Of a DNA stretch of 40,588 nt, positions 9,544-18,515 are shown piece after piece; position 1 is the stretch's first letter; the number at the start of each line of letters is the position of its first letter. The stretch comes from Actinomycetota bacterium (lineage in GTDB: Bacteria; Actinomycetota; Thermoleophilia; UBA2241). The position numbers and the translations under genes were made by a program. The notes under the pieces are model-generated. The model searched no databases, was not told where the DNA came from, and was given only the letters and a program-made list of their open reading frames with translations. The stretch is from positions 1-40,588 of the forward strand of contig JAAZAR010000052.1 of assembly GCA_012514235.1 (NCBI GenBank), given 5' to 3'.

Positions 9544-9957
9544 TTGAACAAGAGATCCCGCACTCGTCTGCTCGTCGCCACCGGCGTCATCGTCGCCGTC
9601 TTCATCGTGGGCGTCGTGGTCCTCGTGCAGCGACAGGGCGCGTATTACAGCCAGGTCTCGGAGCTCACCGCCGGCCAGTACGACGGCAAGAACGTCAAGG
9701 TCGGAGGCAGGGTGATCGGCGAGACCATCCAGCGCGACGCCGAGGGCGTCCACTTCGCGATCCAGGACCTCACCGGTCAGCAGGCCACGGTCAACGTGCT
9801 GTACAGCGGCCAGATGCCCAACACCTTCGAGCCGGGCGTGGACGTGGTCGTCATCGGCAGGTACGCCGCCGACGGTACCCTGATCACTGCGGAGCAGCTG
9901 CAGACCAAGTGCCCGAGCAAATACGAGGGCAAAGCCTCGCCCGCTTCCACGCAGTGA
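9544..9957 (+). CDS. ccmE: Cytochrome c maturation heme chaperone CcmE, CxxxY type
   Basis: TTG start; N-terminal TM anchor; VGGRVIGETIQRDAEGVHFAIQD...VLYSGQMPNTFEPGVDVVVIGRY; heme motif is CPSKY. Confidence 0.88.
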   Translation: MNKRSRTRLLVATGVIVAVFIVGVVVLVQRQGAYYSQVSELTAGQYDGKNVKVGGRVIGETIQRDAEGVHFAIQDLTGQQATVNVLYSGQMPNTFEPGVDVVVIGRYAADGTLITAEQLQTKCPSKYEGKASPASTQ

Positions 9958-9964
9958 GGCCGGC

Positions 9965-11959
9965 ATGATCGTCCTCGGCCAGCTTTCGCTGACGTTCGCC
10001 TTCATCTTCGCCCTGGCGAGCGCCGCCTTCCTGTTCATGGGCCTGCGCTGGGACCGCAAGGACTTCCAGCGCAACGGCTACTACGCCGTCTACGGCTTCT
10101 TCCTCACCACGGTCATCGCGGCCGCGGTGCTGCTGCAGGCGTTCCTCAAGAAGGACTTCAGCTTCGCCTACGTCGCCTCGCACTCCGACGCCACGCTCTC
10201 CACGTTCTACCGCGTGGCGAGCTTCTGGGCGGGCCAGGAAGGCTCCTTCCTCTTCTGGCTGCTGGTCCTGGCCATCGCGATCATCGTGATCGCCGTCATC
10301 GACCTGAACCGGCTCGAGCGGCTCACGGGCGGCGCGGTGGCGGTGCTCGCCGTCATCTCCGCCGTGTTCGCCGCCCTCATGGTGTTCGACACAGGGTCCA
10401 ACCCGTTCCTCAGGGCCGAGGCCGGCACCATGCCGTTCGGTCTCAACCCGCTGCTGCTGCACCCGGGCATGGTGTTCCATCCGCCCACGCTCTTCATCGG
10501 GTACGTGGGTCTCGCCGTGCCGTTCGCCTTCGCCGTCAGCGCCCTGCTGATCGGCCGCGGCGACAAGCTCTGGGTGCGGCGCTCGCAGAAGTGGGCCGTC
10601 TTCGGCTGGCTCTTCCTCTCGCTGGGCATCGGTCTCGGCGCCTGGTGGGCGTACGTGGTCCTCAGCTTCGGCGGCTACTGGGCGTGGGACCCTGTGGAGA
10701 ACACCTCACTGGTGCCGTGGCTCACGGCCACTGCGCTGCTCCACTCGTTCACGCTGTACAAGGCCCGCGGCCTGTTCAAGCGCTGGTCGCTCGGTCTGGC
10801 CGTGCTGACGTTCTGGTTCACCATCCTCGCCACCTGGACCACGCGCACCGGGCTCATCAGTTCCGTGCACGCCTTCGGCAGGAACCAGGTGCTCATCTGG
10901 ATCCTCTCGAGCTTCCTGGTCGTCACGGCGGTCGGCAGCATCGGCCTCATCGTCTGGCGCTGGCGCGCGTTCGAGAGTCACGACGAGGTGGAGAGCTGGC
11001 TGTCGCGCGACTTCCTCTACTACGTGACCAACCTGCTGTTCACGCTCTTCGCCGTCGCGGTGGCGTTCGCCACGGTGGCCGTGCCGCTGCTGTTCCCGGA
11101 CCGGGCGGTCGGCCCGAGCACCTACGACGTCATCGCCAGGCCGCTCGGCGTCGTCGTCCTGGCGATGATCGCCGTGTGCCCGCTGCTCGCCTGGCGCAAG
11201 ACGGACGGCGCCCGGCTGCGCAGGACGCTCATCCTGCCGACGGTGACGATGCTGCTCTCGGCCCCGCTGTGGCTTTACCTCGGGTTCCAGAGCACCATCT
11301 GGGGTTTCATCGGCCTGCTGGTCTGCGGCTTCGCCTTCGGCGCCGTCATCCAGTTCGTGCTGCGTTCGGCGCGGCGGGCGGCCGGACCCGACCGGAGCCT
11401 GTGGTCCGGCCTGGGCCGCGCCTTCACCGGCAGCCGTCCGCGCACCGCCGCCTACATCGTCCACCTGGGCATGGTGCTCGTCGTGGCCGGCCTGCTCGGT
11501 TCCTCCCTGTACAAGGTCGAGCAGTCGACCATCCTCCAGGTGAAGGAGGGCGAGACGGCGAGCATCAACGGCTACACGCTCACCTACAGGGGCATGACCG
11601 AGAGCGCCGGCGAGCAGAGCTCCACGCGCGCCGTCGCGACGTTCGACGTCAGCAAGGACGGCACGTCCATCGGCACCGTCGGGCCGCACACGGACGTCTA
11701 CCCGGTGAGCGGTGCGGCCGTGCGCGCCGTCATCCTCGGGCGACCGTTCGAGGACCTCTTCGTCGTGACCGACGAGCCCTTCGACGCCACGTCGAAGACC
11801 ATCGCCCTGCGCATCGTGATCTTCCCGCTCATCCGCTGGGTGTGGATCGGGTCGATCCTGCTGTGCGTCGGCGCGGCCGTCTCGCTGTGGCCCAGACGCC
11901 AGAGGCAGGAGCAGGAGACCCGCGCGGTCGAGCCTGCCGAGGCGGACGCGACCGTCTGA
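9965..11959 (+). CDS. ccmF: Cytochrome c-type biogenesis protein CcmF
   Basis: Multi-TM; WWD domain WWAYVVLSFGGYWAWDPVENTSLVPW; NPLLLHPGMVFHPPTLFIGYVG. Confidence 0.95.
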   Translation: MIVLGQLSLTFAFIFALASAAFLFMGLRWDRKDFQRNGYYAVYGFFLTTVIAAAVLLQAFLKKDFSFAYVASHSDATLSTFYRVASFWAGQEGSFLFWLLVLAIAIIVIAVIDLNRLERLTGGAVAVLAVISAVFAALMVFDTGSNPFLRAEAGTMPFGLNPLLLHPGMVFHPPTLFIGYVGLAVPFAFAVSALLIGRGDKLWVRRSQKWAVFGWLFLSLGIGLGAWWAYVVLSFGGYWAWDPVENTSLVPWLTATALLHSFTLYKARGLFKRWSLGLAVLTFWFTILATWTTRTGLISSVHAFGRNQVLIWILSSFLVVTAVGSIGLIVWRWRAFESHDEVESWLSRDFLYYVTNLLFTLFAVAVAFATVAVPLLFPDRAVGPSTYDVIARPLGVVVLAMIAVCPLLAWRKTDGARLRRTLILPTVTMLLSAPLWLYLGFQSTIWGFIGLLVCGFAFGAVIQFVLRSARRAAGPDRSLWSGLGRAFTGSRPRTAAYIVHLGMVLVVAGLLGSSLYKVEQSTILQVKEGETASINGYTLTYRGMTESAGEQSSTRAVATFDVSKDGTSIGTVGPHTDVYPVSGAAVRAVILGRPFEDLFVVTDEPFDATSKTIALRIVIFPLIRWVWIGSILLCVGAAVSLWPRRQRQEQETRAVEPAEADATV

Positions 11960-11972
11960 GGGGAGGCCGCCG

Positions 11973-12719
11973 GTGTCGGACGGACAGGACCGGCAGGACG
12001 GCGGAGCGCCCCTCGAGATCGAGGTCGAGGGCCTCCGCAAGACGTTCGGCCGCCGCGAGGTGCTGAAGGGTCTCTCCTTCGGCGTCCCGCGGGGCGGCTT
12101 CCTGAGCATCTTCGGCCCCAACGGTGCCGGCAAGACGACCACCCTGCGCGTGCTCGCCACCCTGCTCACGGCGAGCGCCGGCACGGTCAAGGTCGCCGGG
12201 CACGACGTGCGCGAAGACCCCATGCCGGTGCGCAGGGCGATCGGCCTCATCTCGCACAACGCCATGCTGTATCCGGATCTCACGGCCCAGGAGAACCTGC
12301 GCTTCTACGCCGACATGTACGGTCTGACGGACGCGGACGAGCGCATCTCCGACCTGCTCGAGAGGCTCGAGCTCTCGGCCCGCCGCTACGACGTCGTGCG
12401 CACCTACAGCAAGGGCATGCGGCAGCGGCTGGCGATCGCGCGGGCAGTGCTGCATCGCCCGCGCGTCCTGCTGCTGGACGAGCCGCACTCAGGCCTGGAC
12501 CCGCGCGCCGTCGACATCCTCGACGGCCTGCTCGCCGAGATCCGCGACGAGCACACGTTCGTCATGGTCACCCACAACATCGCCAAGGGTCTGGAGTGGG
12601 GGACCAAGCTGATGATCATCGAGGGGGGCCGCATCGCCTACGAGCATGCGGCCGGCGTGGACCACGACGCGTTCAGTGCCGTGTACCGGGAGCACGTCCA
12701 CGACGGGTCGGTGCTGTAG
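11973..12719 (+). CDS. ccmA: Heme exporter ATP-binding protein CcmA
   Basis: Walker A GPNGAGKTT, signature YSKGMRQRLAIARAV, Walker B VLLLDEPHSGLD; located in ccm operon. Confidence 0.88.
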   Translation: MSDGQDRQDGGAPLEIEVEGLRKTFGRREVLKGLSFGVPRGGFLSIFGPNGAGKTTTLRVLATLLTASAGTVKVAGHDVREDPMPVRRAIGLISHNAMLYPDLTAQENLRFYADMYGLTDADERISDLLERLELSARRYDVVRTYSKGMRQRLAIARAVLHRPRVLLLDEPHSGLDPRAVDILDGLLAEIRDEHTFVMVTHNIAKGLEWGTKLMIIEGGRIAYEHAAGVDHDAFSAVYREHVHDGSVL

Positions 12720-13406
12720 ATGGGCGGCTGGGCGCAGTTCAAGGCCATCGTGCGCAAGGACCTCATCCGCGAGCTGCGCACGCGGGACATGCTCGTGAGC
12801 ATGATCCTCTTCGTGATCCTCGCGATGATCATCTTCCACTACGCCTTCACGGTGGAGGAGGGGAGCGACCTCACCTGGTTCACCGGCGGCATGCTGTGGG
12901 TGACGTTCATCTTCGCCATGCTGCTCGGGCTCAACCGCTCGTTCGCGCAGGAGAAGGACGAGCGCTGCCTCGACGGCCTGCTGCTGTGCCCGGTCGACCG
13001 GGTCACCATCTTCCTCGCCAAGACGGCCGGTAACCTGGTGTTCCTGCTGATCATCCAGGCGGTCGCTGTGCCGGTGTTCGCGCTGTTCTTCATCGAGCGC
13101 AGCTTCCTGGGCGACCTGCTGCCGTTCCTCGTCGTGCTGCTGCTCGCCGACCTGGGCATCTGCTCGCTCGGCACGCTGCTCGCGACCATCTCGATGAACA
13201 CGCGCTCGCGCGACCTGCTGCTGCCGATCCTGTTCCTGCCGCTGATCGTGCCGGTGCTGATCGCGGCGACCGGCGCGACCACGCTCATTTTCGCGGAAGG
13301 CACCGGATTCGGTAGTCTGGCCATGCGCATGCTGTTTCTCCTCGGGTTCGACGCGGTGTTCCTCGTCGCCGCCTGGGGCACCTACGACTTCGCCATAGGA
13401 GAGTGA
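12720..13406 (+). CDS. ccmB: Heme exporter permease CcmB
   Basis: Six-TM-like; 'KAIVRKDLIRELRTRDMLVSMILFVILAMIIFHYAF', 'QEKDERCLDGLLLCPVDRVTIFLAK'; between ccmA and ccmC. Confidence 0.9.
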   Translation: MGGWAQFKAIVRKDLIRELRTRDMLVSMILFVILAMIIFHYAFTVEEGSDLTWFTGGMLWVTFIFAMLLGLNRSFAQEKDERCLDGLLLCPVDRVTIFLAKTAGNLVFLLIIQAVAVPVFALFFIERSFLGDLLPFLVVLLLADLGICSLGTLLATISMNTRSRDLLLPILFLPLIVPVLIAATGATTLIFAEGTGFGSLAMRMLFLLGFDAVFLVAAWGTYDFAIGE

Positions 13407-14092
13407 GCGTGAAGAAGCTCGTGAGCGCGCCGGCCCTGTTCGTCGGCGCCGGCGTCCTCCTCGTCATCGGAGCCCTGCTGGCCTTCTGGTACGCCCCGAT
13501 CGATGCATCGAGCATGGGGTTCAGCCAGAAGATCTTCTACTACCATGCCCCCATCGCGGCGGCCGCCATCGCGGCCTTCGGCGTCGCCTTCGTCGCCGCG
13601 ATCGTCTACCTCCGCACGCAGGATCTCCTGTGGGACCGCCTCGGCTACGTGAGCGTGCGCATCGGGTTGCTGTTCAGCATCCTCGTCATGATCACGGGCA
13701 TGATCTGGGGCAAGGCGGCCTGGGGAGTCTGGTGGGCCTGGGAGCCGCGGCTCACGACGTTCCTCCTGGCCTGCTTCCTGTACGCCGCCTACTGGGTGCT
13801 GCGCTCCGTCGTCGACGAGGAACAGCGCCGCGCCACCTACGCGGCCGTGTTCGCCGTCGTCGCCTTCGTCGACGTGCCGATCACGTTCTTCGCCACTCGG
13901 TTCCTCCCGGAGGGGCTCCACCCGGTGGTCGTCGGGCCGGGAGGGGGCGGCATGGAGGGGAGCGTCGCGCTGAGCTTCGCCGTCTGTCTCGTGGGCATGC
14001 TGCTGCTCATGGCGGCGCTGATCCGGCGCGACGTCGAGATCGAGCTGATCAAGGACCGTGTCACAGACCTCAAGACCTCGCTGGGAGGCTGA
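13403..14092 (+). CDS. ccmC: Heme exporter protein CcmC
   Basis: 'QKIFYYHAPIAAAAIAAFGVAFVAAIVYLRTQD', WWD-type motif WGKAAWGVWWAWEPRLTT. Confidence 0.92.
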   Translation: MSVKKLVSAPALFVGAGVLLVIGALLAFWYAPIDASSMGFSQKIFYYHAPIAAAAIAAFGVAFVAAIVYLRTQDLLWDRLGYVSVRIGLLFSILVMITGMIWGKAAWGVWWAWEPRLTTFLLACFLYAAYWVLRSVVDEEQRRATYAAVFAVVAFVDVPITFFATRFLPEGLHPVVVGPGGGGMEGSVALSFAVCLVGMLLLMAALIRRDVEIELIKDRVTDLKTSLGG

Positions 14093-14096
14093 TTCC

Positions 14097-14276
14097 ATGA
14101 CCGTAGAAGAAGGCGCCAGGTACGTCGCCGCGGTGTACGCCGTCATCATGGCTGTGCTGGTGGCCTACTACATCATCAGCTCGCGTCGCGTGTCCGCGCT
14201 GCAACGCGACGTGCAGTTGCTCGAAGAGGAGACCAGGCGCCGGCAGGCGCAGGCGACCGAGGCCGGCGCGGAGTGA
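14097..14276 (+). CDS. Small single-TM CcmD-like protein
   Basis: 59 aa: MTVEEGARYVAAVYAVIMAVLVAYYIISSRRVSALQRDVQLLEEETRRRQAQ; one TM plus charged coil; immediately follows ccmC. Confidence 0.65.
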   Translation: MTVEEGARYVAAVYAVIMAVLVAYYIISSRRVSALQRDVQLLEEETRRRQAQATEAGAE

Positions 14277-14347
14277 CGCGCCGGCCTACCCACCGGCGCG
14301 TCCCGGCGCCTCATCGTCAGAGCCGAGCGGAGGGCTGACCCCGAGCG

Positions 14348-15175
14348 ATGGAGCAGACCTCCGTCATCCTCCTGTGGCTCGCGTACCTTCTGTACGCCGC
14401 CGCCTTCGCCGTGTTCCTCATCGGCTTCTTCACGCAGCGGGCGTGGGCCAACCGGCTCGGGTCGGTCGTCGTCGCCGTGGGCCTCCTTGCGCAGACGGCC
14501 GGCCTTTTCCTGCGCGGCGTCGAGGCCGGCCGGTTCCCGTTCGTCGGGCTGTACGAATCCATGGTGCTGGTCGCGTGGGCCGTCGTGCTCGTGTGGTACG
14601 TGCTCCAGTGGTTCACCAAGCTCAAGGCGGTCGGCCTCTACGTCATGCCTGTCGTCCTGGTGCTGCTCACCGTCGCGCTCGTGGCGTACGATCCGCCGGC
14701 GGGACTCCTCCCGGTGCTGCGCAGCGACATCGTCGTCGTCCACGTGATCGTCATGCTCGTCGCCATCGGCTGCCTGTACGTCGCCGGCGGGGCCGCGATC
14801 ATCTATCTCATCGAGGAGCGGCTGCTGCGACGCCGCAGAACGGGCGGGGTCCTCGGGCGCCTGCCGTCGCTCGCCACGCTCGACCGGCTCATCTACCACG
14901 CCACGCTGCTCGGCCTGCCCTTCCTCACCATGGGCATGGCCGCCGGTGTCATCCGGGCCGAGACCTTCCGCGTGCAGGGGTGGGCGACGGATCCGATGGT
15001 GCTGCTGTCGGCCGCGGCGTGGGCCGTCTACCTGGCGCTCATCGCCGGGCGCGTGCGCGGCGACTGGTCCGGCAGGGCCGTGTCCTGGCTCGCCGTCATG
15101 GGGCTCGTCCTCCTGCTCGTCATCCGCTTCGCCGCCGTCCCTTACCTGAGCGGCTTCCACACCTTCGGAGCCTGA
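14348..15175 (+). CDS. HemX/CcsA-like cytochrome c assembly-family membrane protein
   Basis: Eight-TM-like; 'GRFPFVGLYESMVLVAWAVVLVWYVL' and 'LGLPFLTMGMAAGVIRAE' are CcsA/HemX-like; directly upstream of hemA. Confidence 0.75.
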   Translation: MEQTSVILLWLAYLLYAAAFAVFLIGFFTQRAWANRLGSVVVAVGLLAQTAGLFLRGVEAGRFPFVGLYESMVLVAWAVVLVWYVLQWFTKLKAVGLYVMPVVLVLLTVALVAYDPPAGLLPVLRSDIVVVHVIVMLVAIGCLYVAGGAAIIYLIEERLLRRRRTGGVLGRLPSLATLDRLIYHATLLGLPFLTMGMAAGVIRAETFRVQGWATDPMVLLSAAAWAVYLALIAGRVRGDWSGRAVSWLAVMGLVLLLVIRFAAVPYLSGFHTFGA

Positions 15176-15178
15176 GTC

Positions 15179-16582
15179 ATGCACGTCGTCGTCGCCGGAA
15201 TCTCCCACAAGACCGCCCCGCTCGACCTGCGCGAGCGCCTCGCCCTGGACGAGGCTGCCGCGCTGCGCCTGAGCCAGGCGCTGCTCGACGAGGGCGAGGC
15301 CTGCGAGGCGGTCGCCCTCAGCACCTGCAACCGCACGGAGCTGTACCTGTGGGCGCGCGACTCGCTGGCGGCGCGCCAGGCAGCCCTGACGCACCTGGCG
15401 CGTCACGCGGGCGTGGAGCCACGGGAACTGGAGCCGTCGCTGTACAGCTACTCCGGCGACGGCGCCATCAGCCACCTGTTCCGCGTCACGTCGAGCCTCG
15501 ACTCCATGGTCGTCGGAGAGGCGCAGATCGTCGCCCAGCTCAAGGCCGCCTACCAGCTTGCCTGCGACGGCGGCTGCACTGCCGTCGTCTTCAACCGGCT
15601 CTTCCGGCACGCGCTCGAGGTCGGCAAGCGCGTGCGCACCGAGACCGCGATCGGCGAGCGGCCGGTGAGCGTCAGCTCCGCCGCCGTCGAGCTCGCCGAG
15701 CAGGTGTTCGGCAGGCTCCGCGACCACACCGTGCTCATCATCGGCGCCGGCGAGACCAGCGAGCTCACGGCCACGCACCTCAAGGCGCACGGCATCGACA
15801 GGATCCTGGTCGCCAACCGCACGCTGGAGACCTCCCGCGAGCTCGCTCGCCGGGTCGGCGGTGAGGCGGTGCAGTTCGAGGACCTGGGCGAGCACCTCAC
15901 GAGCGCCGACATCGTGATCAGCTCCACGTCCGCGCCGCACTACGTGCTCACCAGAGAGACCGTGGAGCGCGCCTTCAAGCGTCGCAGGCATCGCCCCATG
16001 TTCCTGATCGACATCGCGGTGCCGCGAGACCTCGACCCGGAGATCGACAAGGTGCGCGACGCCTACCTGTACGACATCGACGACCTCCAGCAGGTGGTGG
16101 AGCGCAACCGCCACGAGCGCGAGAAGGAGGCGCAGCTCGCCGAACGCATCGTCGCCCAGGAGCTGGCGAGCGTGAACGACTGGCTGCGCAGTCTCGAGGT
16201 GGTCCCGACCATCGCCACCCTGCGCGAGGCGGTGGAAGACATCCGCCGCAGCGAGCTGGAGCGGCTGGGCAACCGCCTGAGCGACCTGAGCGACGAGCAG
16301 CGGGCCCAGGTCGAGATGCTCACCTCGAGCATCGTCAACAAGATCCTGCACGTGCCGACCGTGAAGATGAAGGAGGTCGCCGGGCGCGACCAGTGCTACC
16401 TGTACGTCGACGCGGTCCGCACGCTCTTCGACCTCGACGACGGCGACGACGACGGGCGGCCGTCGCAGGAGGCCGCCGAGCCGGCGGAGCCGTCCCGGCC
16501 GCGGCGGCTGGGGGCCGAAGCGTGCGAGGAGAGCGGCGGCACGCTGCATCATCTCCGCGACACCGGGACGGAGCGCGCGTGA
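15179..16582 (+). CDS. hemA: Glutamyl-tRNA reductase
   Basis: GISHKTAPLDLRERLA, LSTCNRTELYLW, VVGEAQIVAQLKAAYQLA, Rossmann GAGETSELTATHL. Confidence 0.95.
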   Translation: MHVVVAGISHKTAPLDLRERLALDEAAALRLSQALLDEGEACEAVALSTCNRTELYLWARDSLAARQAALTHLARHAGVEPRELEPSLYSYSGDGAISHLFRVTSSLDSMVVGEAQIVAQLKAAYQLACDGGCTAVVFNRLFRHALEVGKRVRTETAIGERPVSVSSAAVELAEQVFGRLRDHTVLIIGAGETSELTATHLKAHGIDRILVANRTLETSRELARRVGGEAVQFEDLGEHLTSADIVISSTSAPHYVLTRETVERAFKRRRHRPMFLIDIAVPRDLDPEIDKVRDAYLYDIDDLQQVVERNRHEREKEAQLAERIVAQELASVNDWLRSLEVVPTIATLREAVEDIRRSELERLGNRLSDLSDEQRAQVEMLTSSIVNKILHVPTVKMKEVAGRDQCYLYVDAVRTLFDLDDGDDDGRPSQEAAEPAEPSRPRRLGAEACEESGGTLHHLRDTGTERA

Positions 16583-17583
16583 ACGACGGTCGCGCCGCAG
16601 GAAGGCCGCGAGCCACGGCCGTGCGCATCGGCTCTCGCGGGTCCCGTCTCGCTCTGGTGCAGGCCGAGTGGGTCCGCGACCGCGTCGCGGAGCGCCACCC
16701 GGGCCTGCGCGTCGAGATCGAGGTCATCAGCACCAAGGGCGACAAGCTGCTCGACGCGCCGCTGGCCAAGATCGGCGACAAAGGGCTCTTCACCAAGGAG
16801 CTCGAGGCGGCGCTGCTGGACGGACGCATCGACGTGGCCGTGCACTCCGCCAAGGACATGCCGACCGCCGTGCCGGACGGGCTCGCGATCGTCGCCTTCA
16901 CCGAGCGCGAGGACGTGCGCGACGTGTTCGTCGCCAACCCGGCGCTCGTGGAGGCGCGTCCGCCGGACGCTCCGCCGTTCTCGCTCGACGACGTCCCGCG
17001 AGGCGCCCGCGTCGGCAGTTCGAGCCTGCGGCGCCGCTCGCAGCTGCTGGCGCTGCGTCCCGACCTCGACGTCGTGGACATCCGCGGCAACGTCGAGACC
17101 CGACTGCGCAAGCTGGTGGAGGAAGACATGGCCGGGACCATCCTCGCCGCGGCCGGCCTGGTCCGGCTCGGCCGCCCGGACACGGTCGCCTTCGCCTTCG
17201 GCTTCGACCAGATGCTGCCGGCCGTGGGGCAGGGCGCTCTGGCGATCGAGGCCCGCACCGACCATCCGTGGACAGAGGAGCTGGTCGCCGCGCTGGACCA
17301 CCGGCCGACGGCGCTCGCCGTCTCGGCCGAGCGCGCCCTGCTCGGCACGCTCGAGGGCGGGTGCCAGGTGCCGATCGCGGCGCTCGCCGTCTGGAAGGAG
17401 GGCGACGATGGAGCCGGCACGCTGACGCTCGACGCCTACGTGGGCTCGCTCGACGGCAGGCGGTCGGTCCGCGGGGAGCGGGCGCTGCCTGCGGACGACC
17501 CCTCACGTCTCGGGGTCGACCTTGCCGCCGAGCTGCTCGAGCGCGGCGCCGGCGAGATCCTGGACGAGATCCGCACGCCGTGA
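16579..17583 (+). CDS. hemC: Hydroxymethylbilane synthase (porphobilinogen deaminase)
   Basis: GTG at 16579; RIGSRGSRLALVQAEWV, DKGLFTKELEAALLDGRIDVAVHSAKDMPT, RVGSSSLRRRSQL, LEGGCQVPIA. Confidence 0.95.
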   Translation: MNDGRAAGRPRATAVRIGSRGSRLALVQAEWVRDRVAERHPGLRVEIEVISTKGDKLLDAPLAKIGDKGLFTKELEAALLDGRIDVAVHSAKDMPTAVPDGLAIVAFTEREDVRDVFVANPALVEARPPDAPPFSLDDVPRGARVGSSSLRRRSQLLALRPDLDVVDIRGNVETRLRKLVEEDMAGTILAAAGLVRLGRPDTVAFAFGFDQMLPAVGQGALAIEARTDHPWTEELVAALDHRPTALAVSAERALLGTLEGGCQVPIAALAVWKEGDDGAGTLTLDAYVGSLDGRRSVRGERALPADDPSRLGVDLAAELLERGAGEILDEIRTP

Positions 17584-18407
17584 CCGCGGCCGGGCCCGAG
17601 ACGACGCGCCCGGCCGGCCGGCCCCTGGCCGGCCGCACCGTCGTCGTGACCCGGCCGCGCGAGCAGGCCGCCTCGCTGGCGGAGCCGCTCGAGGCGCTCG
17701 GCGCCGAGGTCCTGCTGGTGCCCACGATCCGCATCGTGCCGCGGCCCCTGGACGACGAGGTGGCGGGCGTGCTCCGCGAGTTGAGCGCCTACCAGCTCGT
17801 CGTCTTCACCAGCACGAACGCCGTGCGCGTGTTCGCCGGGTATCTCGCCCGCGGGACGGAGGGCGGCGTCATGCCGGCCGGCCCCGTGGTCGCCGCCGTG
17901 GGCCCGGCGACGGCGGCGGCGCTCGAGCGGCACGGCCTCGGCTGCCACCTGGTGCCCGACGAGTACGTGGCCGAGGGACTGGCCGACGCTCTTGCGGGGA
18001 CCGACGCGGCCGCCGCCGGCGCTCGCGTCCTCATCCCCTGTGCGCGCGACGCCCGGGAGGTCCTCCCGGACACGCTGCGTGCCCGGGGCGCCGTGGTCGA
18101 CGTGCTCCCCATCTACGAGACGCTCGCCGCGGACGCACTCGCCGTGCCGGCCGACCGCATCGAGAACGCCGACTACATCACGTTCACGTCCGCCAGCACG
18201 GTCAGACGGCTGGCCGGTCTGCTGGAGGCGGCGGGCGCCGGTCCGCCGCTCCCGGAGCGGCTCGCCGGCGCCCGCCTGTGCTCGATCGGCCCCATCACGA
18301 GCCAGGCGCTGCGCGACCTCGGCCTGACGGCGGCCGTCGAGGCCCGGGAGTACACCGCCGCGGGCCTCGTCGCGGCGATCGCCGAGGACGCGACCGGCGG
18401 GTCGTGA
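17580..18407 (+). CDS. hemD: Uroporphyrinogen-III synthase
   Basis: GTGA overlap with hemC; 'LAGRTVVVTRPREQAASLAEPLEALGAEVLLVPTIRI', 'YQLVVFTSTNAVRVF', 'ADYITFTSASTVRRL'. Confidence 0.9.
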   Translation: MTAAGPETTRPAGRPLAGRTVVVTRPREQAASLAEPLEALGAEVLLVPTIRIVPRPLDDEVAGVLRELSAYQLVVFTSTNAVRVFAGYLARGTEGGVMPAGPVVAAVGPATAAALERHGLGCHLVPDEYVAEGLADALAGTDAAAAGARVLIPCARDAREVLPDTLRARGAVVDVLPIYETLAADALAVPADRIENADYITFTSASTVRRLAGLLEAAGAGPPLPERLAGARLCSIGPITSQALRDLGLTAAVEAREYTAAGLVAAIAEDATGGS

Positions 18408-18480
18408 CGCCGGCCGCGGAGGCCGCGCCGGCGAGAGCCGAGGCTCCCGTGGCCGCCCGGGGCCGTGACGGCGGCACCTG

Positions 18481-18509
18481 TTGCGCGCGGCCGGGCTTCG
18501 TCGTAGGTT
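18481..18509 (+). promoter_or_regulatory. Sigma70-type promoter, leaderless geometry
   Basis: TTGCGC (18481-18486), 17-nt spacer, TAGGTT (18504-18509), then 6 nt to ATG at 18516. Confidence 0.6.
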
Positions 18510-18515
18510 CGCCGC

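Noticed and set aside
10591-12066. 491-aa plus-strand ORF overlapping ccmF
   Set aside because: Alternate frame of ccmF, Arg/His-rich, no domain.
14168-16552. 794-aa minus-strand ORF
   Set aside because: Antisense to HemX-like and hemA with clear conserved motifs on the plus strand; His/Asp/Gly/Val composition typical of shadow frames.
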